Source of the DNA: CF-118 sp035689345
GTDB lineage: Bacteria > Chloroflexota > Dormibacteria > Dormibacterales > Dormibacteraceae
Assembly: GCA_035689345.1 (NCBI GenBank)
Contig: DASSLR010000037.1
Location: 1-35,171, forward strand
DNA length: 35,171 bases
Direction: 5' to 3'
Shown here: positions 1-7,856 of the stretch, one piece after another
Position numbering within the stretch: position 1 is the stretch's first letter
Layout of the letters: each line of letters begins with the position of its first letter
The notes under the pieces: model-generated
What the model was told of the DNA's origin: nothing
Database searches by the model: none
The model's input: the letters and a program-made list of their open reading frames with translations, nothing else
Program-made: the position numbers and the translations under genes

Positions 1-399
1 CGCCTTGTGCAGCTTGTCGCCGGCGTGGATGAGCTTGCCGGTGTCCTCCTCGAGGTGGACGCGGCGGATCCTGACGCTGCGTCCTCCGACATCGAGGTGG
101 CCGTGCTGGCTCATCGGCAGGTCGTACTGGCTGATCTGGTAGCCCTTCGGCAGGTCCGGGTACATGTAGTTCTTGCGGTCGAACTTCGTGTGCCGCGGGA
201 TCTCGCATTCGAGCGCGGCCGCCGTCTTCAGGCACGCCTCCACCGCCGCCTTGTTGATCACAGGCAGCACGCCCGGCAGGCCCAGGCACACCGGACACGT
301 GTGCGTGTTGGGCGGCGCGTTCAGAGGCGCGACCGCGCACCTGCAGAACATCTTGGTGCGCGTGGTCGGCTGAACGTGCACCTCCATGCCGATGACCAC
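1..399 (-). CDS. gatB: Asp/Glu-tRNA amidotransferase subunit B (N-terminal part, runs off window)
   Basis: GatB is the subunit of the GatCAB amidotransferase that binds misacylated Glu-tRNA(Gln) or Asp-tRNA(Asn) and activates the acid for amidation with ammonia made by GatA. The visible N-terminus carries the family signature: VIGMEVHVQ, then MFCRC, then PNTHTCPVCLGLPGVLPV, with the Cys pairs that form the zinc site. The C-terminal part, including the helical and YqeY-like domains, lies outside the window. I place the start at a GTG (397-399) just ahead of VIGMEVHV, preceded by a purine-rich GAGGG that could serve as a ribosome site; the frame stays open further upstream with no ATG. It follows gatA by about 50 bp, and an inverted repeat sits in that gap. 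Identity is certain; the exact start is not. Confidence 0.93.
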   Translation of the reverse strand, partial: MVIGMEVHVQPTTRTKMFCRCAVAPLNAPPNTHTCPVCLGLPGVLPVINKAAVEACLKTAAALECEIPRHTKFDRKNYMYPDLPKGYQISQYDLPMSQHGHLDVGGRSVRIRRVHLEEDTGKLIHAGDKLHKA

Positions 400-418
400 T
401 TCCCAACCCTCACGCTTA

Positions 419-442
419 CCCTCTCCCGCAAGCGGGAGAGGG
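419..442. repeat. REP-like inverted repeat between gatA and gatB
   Basis: Perfect 11-bp inverted repeat: CCCTCTCCCGC, spacer AA, GCGGGAGAGGG, preceded by a CCCTCACGCTTA stretch. Related copies occur near 2263, 4249 and 10358 in this window. It lies between the gatA stop and the gatB start, so it is transcribed and could form a hairpin in the gat mRNA. No T-run follows on the minus strand, so it is not a classical terminator. Confidence 0.85.
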
Positions 443-448
443 GACTTG

Positions 449-1906
449 CTAGTCGACAAGCGCCACCTCGACGCGCATGTCGCTCGCGACCTCGTACGCG
501 CGCGCCACGCGCAGGGCTGTGTCCTCGCGCCACTGCGGCGCGAGCACCTGCAGGCCAACCGGAAGTCCCTCGCTCATGCCGCACGGCACGCTGATCCCAG
601 GCAGTCCCGCCAGGTTGCCGCCGAGCGTTAGCACGTCACACAGGTACATCGACAGCGGGTCCTGCGTCCGGGAGCCGATCGGGAAGGCGACCGTCGGCGA
701 TGTGCCGCTGACGATGGCGTCGCAGTGCGCGAACGCGTTGTCGAAATCCTGCTTGATCAACGTGCGCACCTTCTGCGCCTTCAGGTAGTACGCGTCGTAG
801 TAGCCGCTCGACAGCGCGTACGTGCCGAGCATCACTCGCCGCCGCACTTCGGCGCCGAAGCCCTTGCGCCGCGTCTTCGTGTACGCCTCGGTGATGTTCT
901 GCGCGTCCTGCTCGGACATGCCGAAGCGCACGCCGTCGAAGCGGGCGAGGTTGGACGAGCACTCGGCCGGGGCGATGATGTAGTACGCGGCGAGGCCGTA
1001 ATCCGTGTGCGGCAGGCTGACGTCGACGAGCTCCGCACCCGCGGCTTCGAGAGTGTTGAGCGCCTTCTGGATGGCCAGCCTCACGCCCGGCTCCATGCCC
1101 TCGACCTCGAAGTACTCACGCGGCACACCGAGGCGCATCTTGTCGACACCGTCGTGCAGGCCACGCGTCACATCGTTGGGACGGTCCGCGCACGTCGAGT
1201 CGAGCGGGTCGTGACCCGCCATTGTCTGGAGGATCAGCGCGCAGTCCTCAACCGACCTCGTGAACGGGCCGATCTGGTCGAGGCTCGAAGCGAACGCGAT
1301 GAGGCCGTAGCGGCTGACGCGGCCGTAAGTCGGCTTCATGCCGATCACCCCGCAAAGCGCCGCCGGCTGACGGATGGAGCCGCCCGTGTCGGTGCCCAGG
1401 CTGAAGACGGCCTCGCCCGCCGCCACCGCGGCGGCGCTGCCGCCGGAGCTGCCACCGGGCACGCGGTCGAGCGACCACGGGTTGTGGGTCGGGAAGTAGC
1501 CGGAGTTCTCGGTCGAGCTTCCCATCGCAAACTCGTCGCAGTTGGTGACGCCGAGCATCACCGCGCCCGCGTCGAACAGCCGCTGCACCGCGGTGCACGT
1601 ATAGGGCGGCTTGAACCCAGCGAGGATCTTCGATCCGGCCGTCGTCTCGATTCCCTTCACGCACAGCACGTCTTTGACCGCCATCGGAATTCCCGCAAGG
1701 GGACCCGCCGTGCCTTCGCGCAGCGCGCGGTCGGCCGCCTGCGCCTGCTCCGCCGCTCGAGCGGTGCTCAGGCGGAGGTAGGCCTTGACGTCGGCATCCG
1801 CCGCCTCGATGCGTTCCAGGTGAAGGCCCAGGATCTCCTGCGCCGACAGCTCGCGTTCGTCGAGCAGGTGCCGGATCTCGCTGATGGTCAGATGGGTCGG
1901 GTCCAT
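449..1906 (-). CDS. gatA: Asp/Glu-tRNA amidotransferase subunit A
   Basis: Amidase-signature subunit of GatCAB; it releases ammonia from glutamine and channels it to GatB for conversion of Glu-tRNA(Gln) and Asp-tRNA(Asn). The 485-aa length is normal. The Ser-cisSer-Lys triad is visible: Lys78 in MAVKDV, the Ser153/154 pair in GGSSGGSAAA, and Ser177 in GTDTGGSIRQP. The start is the ATG at 1904-1906 giving MDPTHLTISE, which shares one base with the gatC stop (TGATG), a typical coupling arrangement. An open frame extends upstream to 1993 but only as an overlap with gatC. Order is gatC-gatA-gatB on the minus strand. Presence of GatCAB implies that at least one of GlnRS/AsnRS is absent or non-discriminating in this organism (inference). 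Confidence 0.97.
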   Translation of the reverse strand: MDPTHLTISEIRHLLDERELSAQEILGLHLERIEAADADVKAYLRLSTARAAEQAQAADRALREGTAGPLAGIPMAVKDVLCVKGIETTAGSKILAGFKPPYTCTAVQRLFDAGAVMLGVTNCDEFAMGSSTENSGYFPTHNPWSLDRVPGGSSGGSAAAVAAGEAVFSLGTDTGGSIRQPAALCGVIGMKPTYGRVSRYGLIAFASSLDQIGPFTRSVEDCALILQTMAGHDPLDSTCADRPNDVTRGLHDGVDKMRLGVPREYFEVEGMEPGVRLAIQKALNTLEAAGAELVDVSLPHTDYGLAAYYIIAPAECSSNLARFDGVRFGMSEQDAQNITEAYTKTRRKGFGAEVRRRVMLGTYALSSGYYDAYYLKAQKVRTLIKQDFDNAFAHCDAIVSGTSPTVAFPIGSRTQDPLSMYLCDVLTLGGNLAGLPGISVPCGMSEGLPVGLQVLAPQWREDTALRVARAYEVASDMRVEVALVD

Positions 1907-2199
1907 CAGGTCTCTTCTTGAATGGATGGCACGCGGAAGAACCCGTCGACCGCGGCCGGCGCGTTGGCGAGCGCCTCCTCCTGGGTGAGGCACGGAGCCG
2001 GCTCGTCCTCACGCAGGGTGGCCGCCACCTCGACGACCTGCGCGGTCGGTGGTATGGCGTCGGTGTTCAGCTCCTGCAGGCGGTCGATGTGCTGCAGGAT
2101 CCCGCTCAGCGATTCGGCGTAGATCTCCTCATCACCGGGCTCCAGGCCGAGGCGCGCGAGCAGCGCGACGTGGCGGACTTCATCTCGCGAAAGCGGCAT
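1906..2199 (-). CDS. gatC: Asp/Glu-tRNA amidotransferase subunit C
   Basis: Small GatC subunit (97 aa) that wraps around and stabilises GatA in the amidotransferase. It shows the family start pattern (MPLSRDEVRHVALLARLGL) and the downstream LQELNTDAIPPTAQV motif with the usual C-terminal half that extends along GatA. The ATG at 2199 has a GAGGGG ribosome site 3-4 bases upstream; that purine run belongs to a CCCTCACCCTA repeat-like stretch (2202-2217 on the plus strand). The stop codon overlaps the gatA start by one base. It lies 86 bp downstream of ligA, in the same orientation. Confidence 0.95.
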   Translation of the reverse strand: MPLSRDEVRHVALLARLGLEPGDEEIYAESLSGILQHIDRLQELNTDAIPPTAQVVEVAATLREDEPAPCLTQEEALANAPAAVDGFFRVPSIQEET

Positions 2200-2201
2200 A
2201 G

Positions 2202-2283
2202 CCCCTCACCCTACCCTAGGCGCCAGGCGCCGTAAGGACGCGTTACTCGCGCTGAACCTGTGCTCCCGCAAAGCGGGAGAGGG
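2202..2283. repeat. REP-like element between ligA and gatC
   Basis: On the plus strand the gap holds CCCCTCACCCTACCCT (2202-2217) and then CTCCCGC-AAA-GCGGGAG (2263-2279) followed by AGGGGC. It is the same two-part layout (CCCTCACCCTA..., then a CTCCCGC/GCGGGAG hairpin) as the copies at 408-443 and 10358-10395, with extra sequence between the halves. It occupies most of the 86-bp gap and provides the GAGGGG ahead of gatC. Confidence 0.75.
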
Positions 2284-2285
2284 GC

Positions 2286-4304
2286 TTACTTGTTTCCGAC
2301 CAGCTTCAGGAATTCCTGCTCGTCCAGGATCTTCAGCTTCAGCTTCTGCGCTCGGTCGAGCTTCGATCCCGCACCGGGCCCGGCCACCACGTAGTCCGTG
2401 CGTGCGCTCACGCTACCCGCGGCTTTGCCCCCAAGCTTGCGCACCAACGCCTCGGCGTCGGGGCGGGGCATCGTCTCGAGCGTGCCCGTGAACACAAACG
2501 TCTTGCCGGTGAACGGTCCCTCGCCGGCGGCCTCGGCCGCCTGCGGCTCCACGCCCGCGGCGAGGATCTTCGCAACCAGCTTCCCCCCCGACCCCGAGAA
2601 GAACATGAACACCTCGCGCGCCATGTTCGGACCGACTCCCTCGACACGCTGCAGGTCCTCTTCGCCCGCCTCCTGCAGCCTCTCCATGCTGCCGAACTCG
2701 CCCGCCAGCATCTCGGCGGTCGCCTCGCCGACCTGCGGGATGCCCAGCGCCGAAAGGAACCGGCCGAGCGCCGGCTTCCGGCTGGTGGCGATGCGGTCGA
2801 CGAGGTTCTGCGCCGACTTGTCGGCGAAGCCTTCCAGCTCGACGACCTGCTCCTTGCGCAGCCTGAAAAGGTCGCTCGGGTCTTTGGCCATGCCGCGTTC
2901 GATCAGCTGGTTGACGGTCGCGTAGCCGAGGCCTTCGATGTCGAGCACGGCGGCGAAATGCCGCAGTCTCTCGAGCAGCTGCGCGCCGCAGAACGGGTTG
3001 ATGCATCGGTGCGCGATGTAAGGCTCTTCGCGCACCACCTCTCCCCCGCACACGGGGCATTTCTTCGGCATCTTCCAGCCGGTCTTCGGCCTGGCGACGC
3101 TGACGATCTCGGGGATCACGTCGCCGGCGCGGTGGATAGTGACCTTCGCGCCGACGTAGACGCCCTTTTCGTTGACCTGCGCCTCGTTGTGCATCGTGAT
3201 GTTGCGCACGGTCACGCCGCCGACGACCACCGGCTTGACGTGCGCCACCGGAGTCAGCACGCCGGTGCGGCCGACGTAGCACTCGATGGCCTCCACCACC
3301 GTCTCGGCCTGCTCCGGCGCGTACTTGAACGCGATGGCCCAGCGCGGCGAGCGCGCGACGAAGCCCAGCTCGATCTGCTGCTGAAAACCATCGACCTTCA
3401 CGACGATGCCGTCGATCTCGTGCTCCAGCTCGTGACGCTTGCGCTGCCACTCCGCGTGGTACTCGATCACCTCGTCGATCGAGTTGAGGCGGCGGCGGTG
3501 CTTGTTGACGCGGAAGCCCATGCTCGCGAGCGCCGCCAGCACGTCCCACTGCGAGCGTGCTTTGCCGGCGGGATCCAGCGTGTACATGAACGTCTGCAGG
3601 TCGCGCGACGCGGTCACGCCGGCGTCGATCTGACGGACGCTGCCCGCGGCGGTGTTGCGAGGGTTCACGAAACGCGGCTTGCCCGCCGCCTCCATCTCGC
3701 GGTTCAGCTTCTCGAACCCGGCGATCGGGAAGTACACCTCGCCGCGCACCTCGAAGACCTCGGGCAGGCCGGGCACCGGCTTCACGTTGAGGGGCACGCT
3801 GCGGATGGTCTTGATGTTGGCCGTCACGTCCTCGCCCACCGTTCCATCGCCGCGCGTCGCGGCCCGCGTCAGCCGCCCCTTCGTGTATGTGAGGCTGATG
3901 GCGAGGCCGTCGATCTTCAGTTCGCAGCAGTAGACGACGTCGCCGCCGATCGCCGTTCTGACCCTTTTGTCGAAGGCGCGGATCTCGTCCTCGTCGAAGG
4001 CGTTCTGCAGGCTGAGCATCGGCGAGCGATGACGCACCTTCGCGAACTGCTCCGACGCCTCCCCGCCCACGCGCTGGGTCGGCGAATCGGGCGTGACCAG
4101 CTCGGGGTGCTGCTCCTCGAGACCGCGCAGCTCGAGCACAAGCGCGTCGAACTGAGCGTCCGAGACTTCGGGCGCGTCGAGCACGAAGTAGGCGTGCTCG
4201 TGACGCCTGATCTCGTCGCGCAGGCGCTCCGCTCGCCTGGCCGGATCTCCTCCCCGCTGGCGGGGAGGCCGGGTGGGGGGCCCAGAGCTCTTTACTTTCG
4301 TCAC
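2286..4304 (-). CDS. ligA: NAD-dependent DNA ligase LigA
   Basis: Seals nicks in DNA during replication and repair using NAD+. The 672-aa protein has the full domain order: Ia domain (HEHAYFVLDAPEVSDAQFD), adenylation domain with catalytic Lys130 in ELKIDG, OB fold, a Cys4 zinc finger (CPVCGG...HRCINPFC), helix-hairpin-helix repeats, and a C-terminal BRCT domain starting at GKTFVFTGTLETMPR. The start is a GTG (4302-4304) overlapping the pcrA stop as GTGA, which supports translational coupling. Residues about 12-19 (PPRQRGG region) are encoded by a perfect 9-bp inverted repeat, so the first ~20 residues look like an extension absent from ordinary ligases, whose homology begins around AERLRDEI. 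No internal ATG/GTG closer to that point was chosen because the overlap is so characteristic. Confidence 0.97.
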   Translation of the reverse strand: MTKVKSSGPPTRPPRQRGGDPARRAERLRDEIRRHEHAYFVLDAPEVSDAQFDALVLELRGLEEQHPELVTPDSPTQRVGGEASEQFAKVRHRSPMLSLQNAFDEDEIRAFDKRVRTAIGGDVVYCCELKIDGLAISLTYTKGRLTRAATRGDGTVGEDVTANIKTIRSVPLNVKPVPGLPEVFEVRGEVYFPIAGFEKLNREMEAAGKPRFVNPRNTAAGSVRQIDAGVTASRDLQTFMYTLDPAGKARSQWDVLAALASMGFRVNKHRRRLNSIDEVIEYHAEWQRKRHELEHEIDGIVVKVDGFQQQIELGFVARSPRWAIAFKYAPEQAETVVEAIECYVGRTGVLTPVAHVKPVVVGGVTVRNITMHNEAQVNEKGVYVGAKVTIHRAGDVIPEIVSVARPKTGWKMPKKCPVCGGEVVREEPYIAHRCINPFCGAQLLERLRHFAAVLDIEGLGYATVNQLIERGMAKDPSDLFRLRKEQVVELEGFADKSAQNLVDRIATSRKPALGRFLSALGIPQVGEATAEMLAGEFGSMERLQEAGEEDLQRVEGVGPNMAREVFMFFSGSGGKLVAKILAAGVEPQAAEAAGEGPFTGKTFVFTGTLETMPRPDAEALVRKLGGKAAGSVSARTDYVVAGPGAGSKLDRAQKLKLKILDEQEFLKLVGNK
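4249..4268. repeat. REP-like inverted repeat inside the 5' end of ligA
   Basis: Perfect 9-bp inverted repeat: CCTCCCCGC, spacer TG, GCGGGGAGG, followed on the plus strand by CCGGGTGGGGGG. It is a GC-variant of the CTCCCGC/GCGGGAG family seen elsewhere in the window, but here it is inside an open reading frame and translates as an Arg/Pro/Gly-rich N-terminal extension of LigA. Confidence 0.75.
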
Positions 4305-6526
4305 TTCGTGAGCGGCGCGAGCATGCCCGAAAGGATCTTCAGGCCGGCCTTGTCGAACTTGACCAGAAGCTCCTCGTCGGTGCGCGTGAGCGTGCTCTTG
4401 ACGACCGTGCCCACGCCGAATGACGGATGAGTTACCCGGTCGCCTGTCGCGAAGCGCTGCACCGGCGGCGCCGCCGGCGCGGCCTGGACCTGGCGCTCCT
4501 GGAACTTCTCTCTATAGCCCTGGCGCGGCGGCGCCACGGGCGCCTGGCCTTGCGGCGAAGCCAGCAGGGATTGCGGGATGTCGGCCAGGAAGCGGCTCGG
4601 AAACGCCGGCTGCGAGCGCCCGTACAGGTGGCGGCGGAACGCGCAGCTGAGGTACAGCCGGTCCTTGGCGCGCGTCATGCCTACGTAGCAGAGCCGGCGC
4701 TCCTCGGCCATCTCGTTGGCGGCGAGATCGACTGTGATCTTCTCCTCGGTCTCGTCCAGCGCGCGCTGGTGAGGCAGCAGGCCCTCCTCCATCCCGACCA
4801 TGAACACCACCGGGAACTCGAGGCCCTTGACCATGTGCAGCGTGATCAGGGTCACGCCTTCACCGTCTTCGTCGTAGGCGTCCACGTCGGAGACGAGGGC
4901 GACCTCGGCCAGGAAATCCTCGAGGCCTTGCGCTGGATCGCGGTCGTCGAAATCCTCGGCCAGCCCGCGCAGCTCGTTGATGTTCTCCAGCCGCGCCTCG
5001 CCCTGCGGCGTCCCGTCCTTGTAGTGCTGCTCGAGGTTCATGACCTCCATGACGTGGTCGACGAGCTCGCTCGGCCGGAGCACGCCGAGCACGGAGCGCA
5101 GTGACTCGAGCTGAGCCCGGAAGCCCTGCAGCGGGGCCGCCGCCGCGCGGGGCAGGCCGGGTACGCGCGCCGGGTCGGCGAGCAGGGTCAGGATGTCGGC
5201 CTCGGAATCGCGCGCGAACGCATTGATCGCTTCGACGGTCACGTTGCCGATCTTCCGCGGTGGCACCGAGACGATGCGCGCGAAGCTCAGGGCATCGCGC
5301 GGATTGAACGTGAAGCGCAGGTACGCGACCAGGTCCTTGACCTCGCGGCGCTCCCAGAAACGAACGCCACCGACAAGTCGGTAGGGGATGCGGCGCCGCG
5401 CGAGCACGTCCTCAAAGGACCGCGACTGCGCGTTGGTCCGGTACAGCACCGCGAAGTCGGCGTGCCTGCGGCCCTCGGTCTTGCGCAGCCGCTCGATCTC
5501 GTCGGCCACGAACTCCGCTTCCTCGACCTCGTTGTAGGCCTGCGTCGCAAACACCTTCTCGCCCCCGGCGCGGGACGTCCACAGGCGCTTCTCGGCACGC
5601 TCCGGGTTGTGGCGGATGACGCTGTACGCGGCGTCGAGGATGGCCTGGCTCGAGCGGTAGTTCTGCTCCAGCCGCACCACCTCGGCGTCGGGGTAGTCCT
5701 TGCGGAAATCCAGGATGTTGCGCACGTCCGCGCCGCGGAAGCGATAGATGGACTGGTCGTCGTCGCCGACCACGGCCAGGTTGCGGTGCTCCTGGGCGAG
5801 CAGGTTGACGAGCACGTACTGCGCGTGGTTCGTGTCCTGGTACTCGTCGACCAGGACGTGGCGGAAGCGATCACGCCACTTGGCCAGCGCCTCCTCGTCG
5901 GCCTGCAGCAGCTCGACGAACTTCATGATCAGGTCGTCGAAGTCGAGCCCGCCGGAGCGCCGGAGCAGCTCCTGGTACGACTCGTATACGCGACGTGTGA
6001 CCTCGTCGTGGTAGGAACGGTTCGGGTACTGGGCCGGCGTCTTCAGCTCGTTCTTGGCCTGCGAAATGCCGTGGCTGAACCCGGCCGGCGGGTAGCGCTT
6101 GGGGTCGATCTTCAGGTCGTCCATGGCACGCTTGATGGCGGCGCGGGTGTCGTCCTCGTCGAAGATGACGAAGCTGGACGCGATGCCCAGGCGCGGCCCG
6201 TCCCGGCGGAGAACCCGGACCGCCGTCTGGTGAAAGGTCCCGACCCACATCTTCTTCGCACCCTCGCCCACCAGGGCCTCGACGCGTGAGCGCATCTCGC
6301 GGGCGGCCTTGTTGGTGAAGGTCACGGCCAGGAGCCGGTCCGGCCAGACCCGCCGCGACGCGATCAGGTGGGCGATGCGGACCGTGAGGACGCGGGTCTT
6401 GCCGCTGCCCGCGCCGGCAAAGATCAGGAGAGGTCCGTCCCCGTGCTCGACCGCCTCTCGCTGTTGCGGATTCAGGTGCGCCAGGGACGCGTCGACGGCC
6501 GACTGGAGGGATTCACCGGAAACCAC
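4301..6526 (-). CDS. pcrA: ATP-dependent 3'-5' DNA helicase, PcrA/UvrD family
   Basis: Superfamily 1A helicase for nucleotide-excision repair, replication restart and removal of RecA or stalled polymerase. The 741-aa sequence shows all motifs in order: Walker A FAGAGSGKT (Lys43), FTNKAAREM, Walker B DEYQDTN, motif III GDDDQSIYRFRGA, the late LITLHMVKGLEFPVVF and RLCYVGMTRAKDRLYLS. A C-terminal Tudor-like segment (GDRVTHPSFGVGTVV) is present; in PcrA/UvrD this binds RNA polymerase. The start is GTG at 6524-6526. ligA overlaps its stop by 4 bp, so helicase and ligase are translated together; gatCAB follows. The 60-bp gap to the divergent cyclase-like gene must hold the promoters of both. Confidence 0.96.
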   Translation of the reverse strand: MVSGESLQSAVDASLAHLNPQQREAVEHGDGPLLIFAGAGSGKTRVLTVRIAHLIASRRVWPDRLLAVTFTNKAAREMRSRVEALVGEGAKKMWVGTFHQTAVRVLRRDGPRLGIASSFVIFDEDDTRAAIKRAMDDLKIDPKRYPPAGFSHGISQAKNELKTPAQYPNRSYHDEVTRRVYESYQELLRRSGGLDFDDLIMKFVELLQADEEALAKWRDRFRHVLVDEYQDTNHAQYVLVNLLAQEHRNLAVVGDDDQSIYRFRGADVRNILDFRKDYPDAEVVRLEQNYRSSQAILDAAYSVIRHNPERAEKRLWTSRAGGEKVFATQAYNEVEEAEFVADEIERLRKTEGRRHADFAVLYRTNAQSRSFEDVLARRRIPYRLVGGVRFWERREVKDLVAYLRFTFNPRDALSFARIVSVPPRKIGNVTVEAINAFARDSEADILTLLADPARVPGLPRAAAAPLQGFRAQLESLRSVLGVLRPSELVDHVMEVMNLEQHYKDGTPQGEARLENINELRGLAEDFDDRDPAQGLEDFLAEVALVSDVDAYDEDGEGVTLITLHMVKGLEFPVVFMVGMEEGLLPHQRALDETEEKITVDLAANEMAEERRLCYVGMTRAKDRLYLSCAFRRHLYGRSQPAFPSRFLADIPQSLLASPQGQAPVAPPRQGYREKFQERQVQAAPAAPPVQRFATGDRVTHPSFGVGTVVKSTLTRTDEELLVKFDKAGLKILSGMLAPLTK

Positions 6527-6570
6527 GGGAAATCGAGTTTACCGATGGGTGGGGGTGCGACTACGGACGC

Positions 6571-6576
6571 TAGACT
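6571..6576 (+). promoter_or_regulatory. Possible -10 element (TAGACT) before the GAF-cyclase gene
   Basis: GCTAGACTG lies 10 nt upstream of the ATG at 6587, leaving almost no room for a leader or Shine-Dalgarno. The same octamer core, CTAGACTG, recurs at 21043-21050 just before another gene. No good -35 is visible at the usual distance. Confidence 0.35.
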
Positions 6577-6586
6577 GACCGCGGAC

Positions 6587-7771
6587 ATGGCCCAGGAGCA
6601 GGACGTCCAGATGCGCGATCACCTGCTGATCGAGCTCGCCCGAGACCTCTGCTCCTCGCTGAACCAGGACGAGGTCCTCCAAAGGGCGATCGACCGCGTC
6701 ATCACCTACATGCACGCGTCGAGGGGCTACATCGTGCTGGTCGATCCGGCGACCGGCAAGCTGTCGGTCGAGGTGGCCGGCGGCGAGACCGACCTCGAGA
6801 AGGCAAAGAGGTTCCTGGGCTCCAAGACCGTGATCGAGCAGGTGGTCCAGACCAAAAAGGCGGTGGTCTCCACCGACGCGAGCCTGGACGACCGGTTCAA
6901 AGGCCAGCAGTCGGTCATCCTCCAGAACCTGCGCTCGATCATCGCCGTGCCGCTCGTCACCAAGGGTGAGGTGATCGGCGCCGTCTACGTCGACAACCCC
7001 TTCCGGGCGGCGATCTTCGAGGAGAAGGACAAGGAGTTTCTGCAGAGGATCGCGGACCTGGCGGCGATCGCCATCGACAACGCCCGGCAGTACGCGCGGT
7101 CGGAATTCCTGCGCCACCTGTTCGAGGGCTACGTCAACAAGCAGGTCACCGACTACGTGCTCGAGCGCTCAGCACCAGGCACCGTCTTCCTCCCCGGCGA
7201 GCGCCGCGAGGTGACGATCCTGAACTCGGACATCGCGGGCTTTTCGACCCTCTCTCAGAGGATGCCTGCCGAAGACCTCCTCAACTTCCTCAACAGGTAC
7301 TTCCGCCGCATGATCCCCATCGTCCTGGACCACGGCGGCAACATCGACAAGTTCCAGGGCGACGGCATGCTGGTCGTCTTCGGCGCGCCGAACCCGATGG
7401 ACGACCATGCCGAGCGCGCCTTCGCGGCGGCGCAGGCGATGGTGCAGGAGGTCGACCGCCTCAACCAGGAGTTTGCCGCCGAAGGCTTGCCGGCCATCGC
7501 CATCGGCATCGGTCTGGACACGGGTGAAGTCATCGCCGGCCACGTCGGCTCAGACGAGCGACTGGAGTACACGCTCGTCGGCGTCCGTGTGAACAACAGC
7601 GCCTTCCTCTCCAAGGTGCGGCCGCCGCGCGTGCTGATGTCAGAGGCGACCCGCGCCGCGCTCCGCGACCGGGTGGCCGTGATCGACTACGAGCCGATGC
7701 AGTTCAAGGGCACCAGCGAGACGCAGCCGACCTTCCAGCTCGAGATCACGGTCACCCCCGCCGAGAGCTGA
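6587..7771 (+). CDS. GAF-domain protein with class III nucleotide cyclase-like domain
   Basis: A 394-aa cytosolic signalling protein without membrane segments. Residues ~20-175 form a GAF sensor (LCSSLNQDEVLQRAIDRV, ILQNLRSIIAVPLVTKGEVIGAVYVDN, QRIADLAAIAIDNA). After a linker helix, residues ~205-390 resemble a class III adenylate/guanylate cyclase: ILNSDIAGFSTL with the first metal Asp, and IDKFQGDGMLVVFGAPN with the Lys and second metal Asp. The usual G-D-x-V-N-L-A-A-R block reads GVRVNNSAFLS, so the base-contacting Asp and the transition-state Arg are replaced (Val and Phe), while Asn is kept. It may therefore be weakly active, altered in specificity, or a nucleotide-binding regulator. The start chosen is ATG 6587 (MAQEQDVQ); ATG 6611 is possible. 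It stands alone, divergent from pcrA. Confidence 0.85.
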   Translation: MAQEQDVQMRDHLLIELARDLCSSLNQDEVLQRAIDRVITYMHASRGYIVLVDPATGKLSVEVAGGETDLEKAKRFLGSKTVIEQVVQTKKAVVSTDASLDDRFKGQQSVILQNLRSIIAVPLVTKGEVIGAVYVDNPFRAAIFEEKDKEFLQRIADLAAIAIDNARQYARSEFLRHLFEGYVNKQVTDYVLERSAPGTVFLPGERREVTILNSDIAGFSTLSQRMPAEDLLNFLNRYFRRMIPIVLDHGGNIDKFQGDGMLVVFGAPNPMDDHAERAFAAAQAMVQEVDRLNQEFAAEGLPAIAIGIGLDTGEVIAGHVGSDERLEYTLVGVRVNNSAFLSKVRPPRVLMSEATRAALRDRVAVIDYEPMQFKGTSETQPTFQLEITVTPAES

Positions 7772-7781
7772 TTCCTGCTGC

Positions 7782-7848
7782 TGCCGGCAGCGGCGGGTTT
7801 GGCGAGTGGTTGCATACCCGCGAGTGCCGGCAGCGGCGGGTTTGCGAG
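7782..7848. repeat. Two tandem direct repeats between convergent genes
   Basis: TGCCGGCAGCGGCGGGTTTG occurs at 7782-7801 and again at 7825-7844, each followed by (G)CGAG. The period is 43 bp. The pair fills the 85-bp gap between the stops of the convergent GAF-cyclase and hydrolase genes. A related CGAGTGCCGGCA motif appears near 25434. No T-run is present, so an intrinsic terminator is not evident. Confidence 0.7.
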
Positions 7849-7856
7849 GTTGGCGG

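Noticed and set aside
725..1921. 398-aa plus-strand open frame
   Set aside because: Antisense to gatA, low-complexity Arg/Val/His composition, no recognisable domain.
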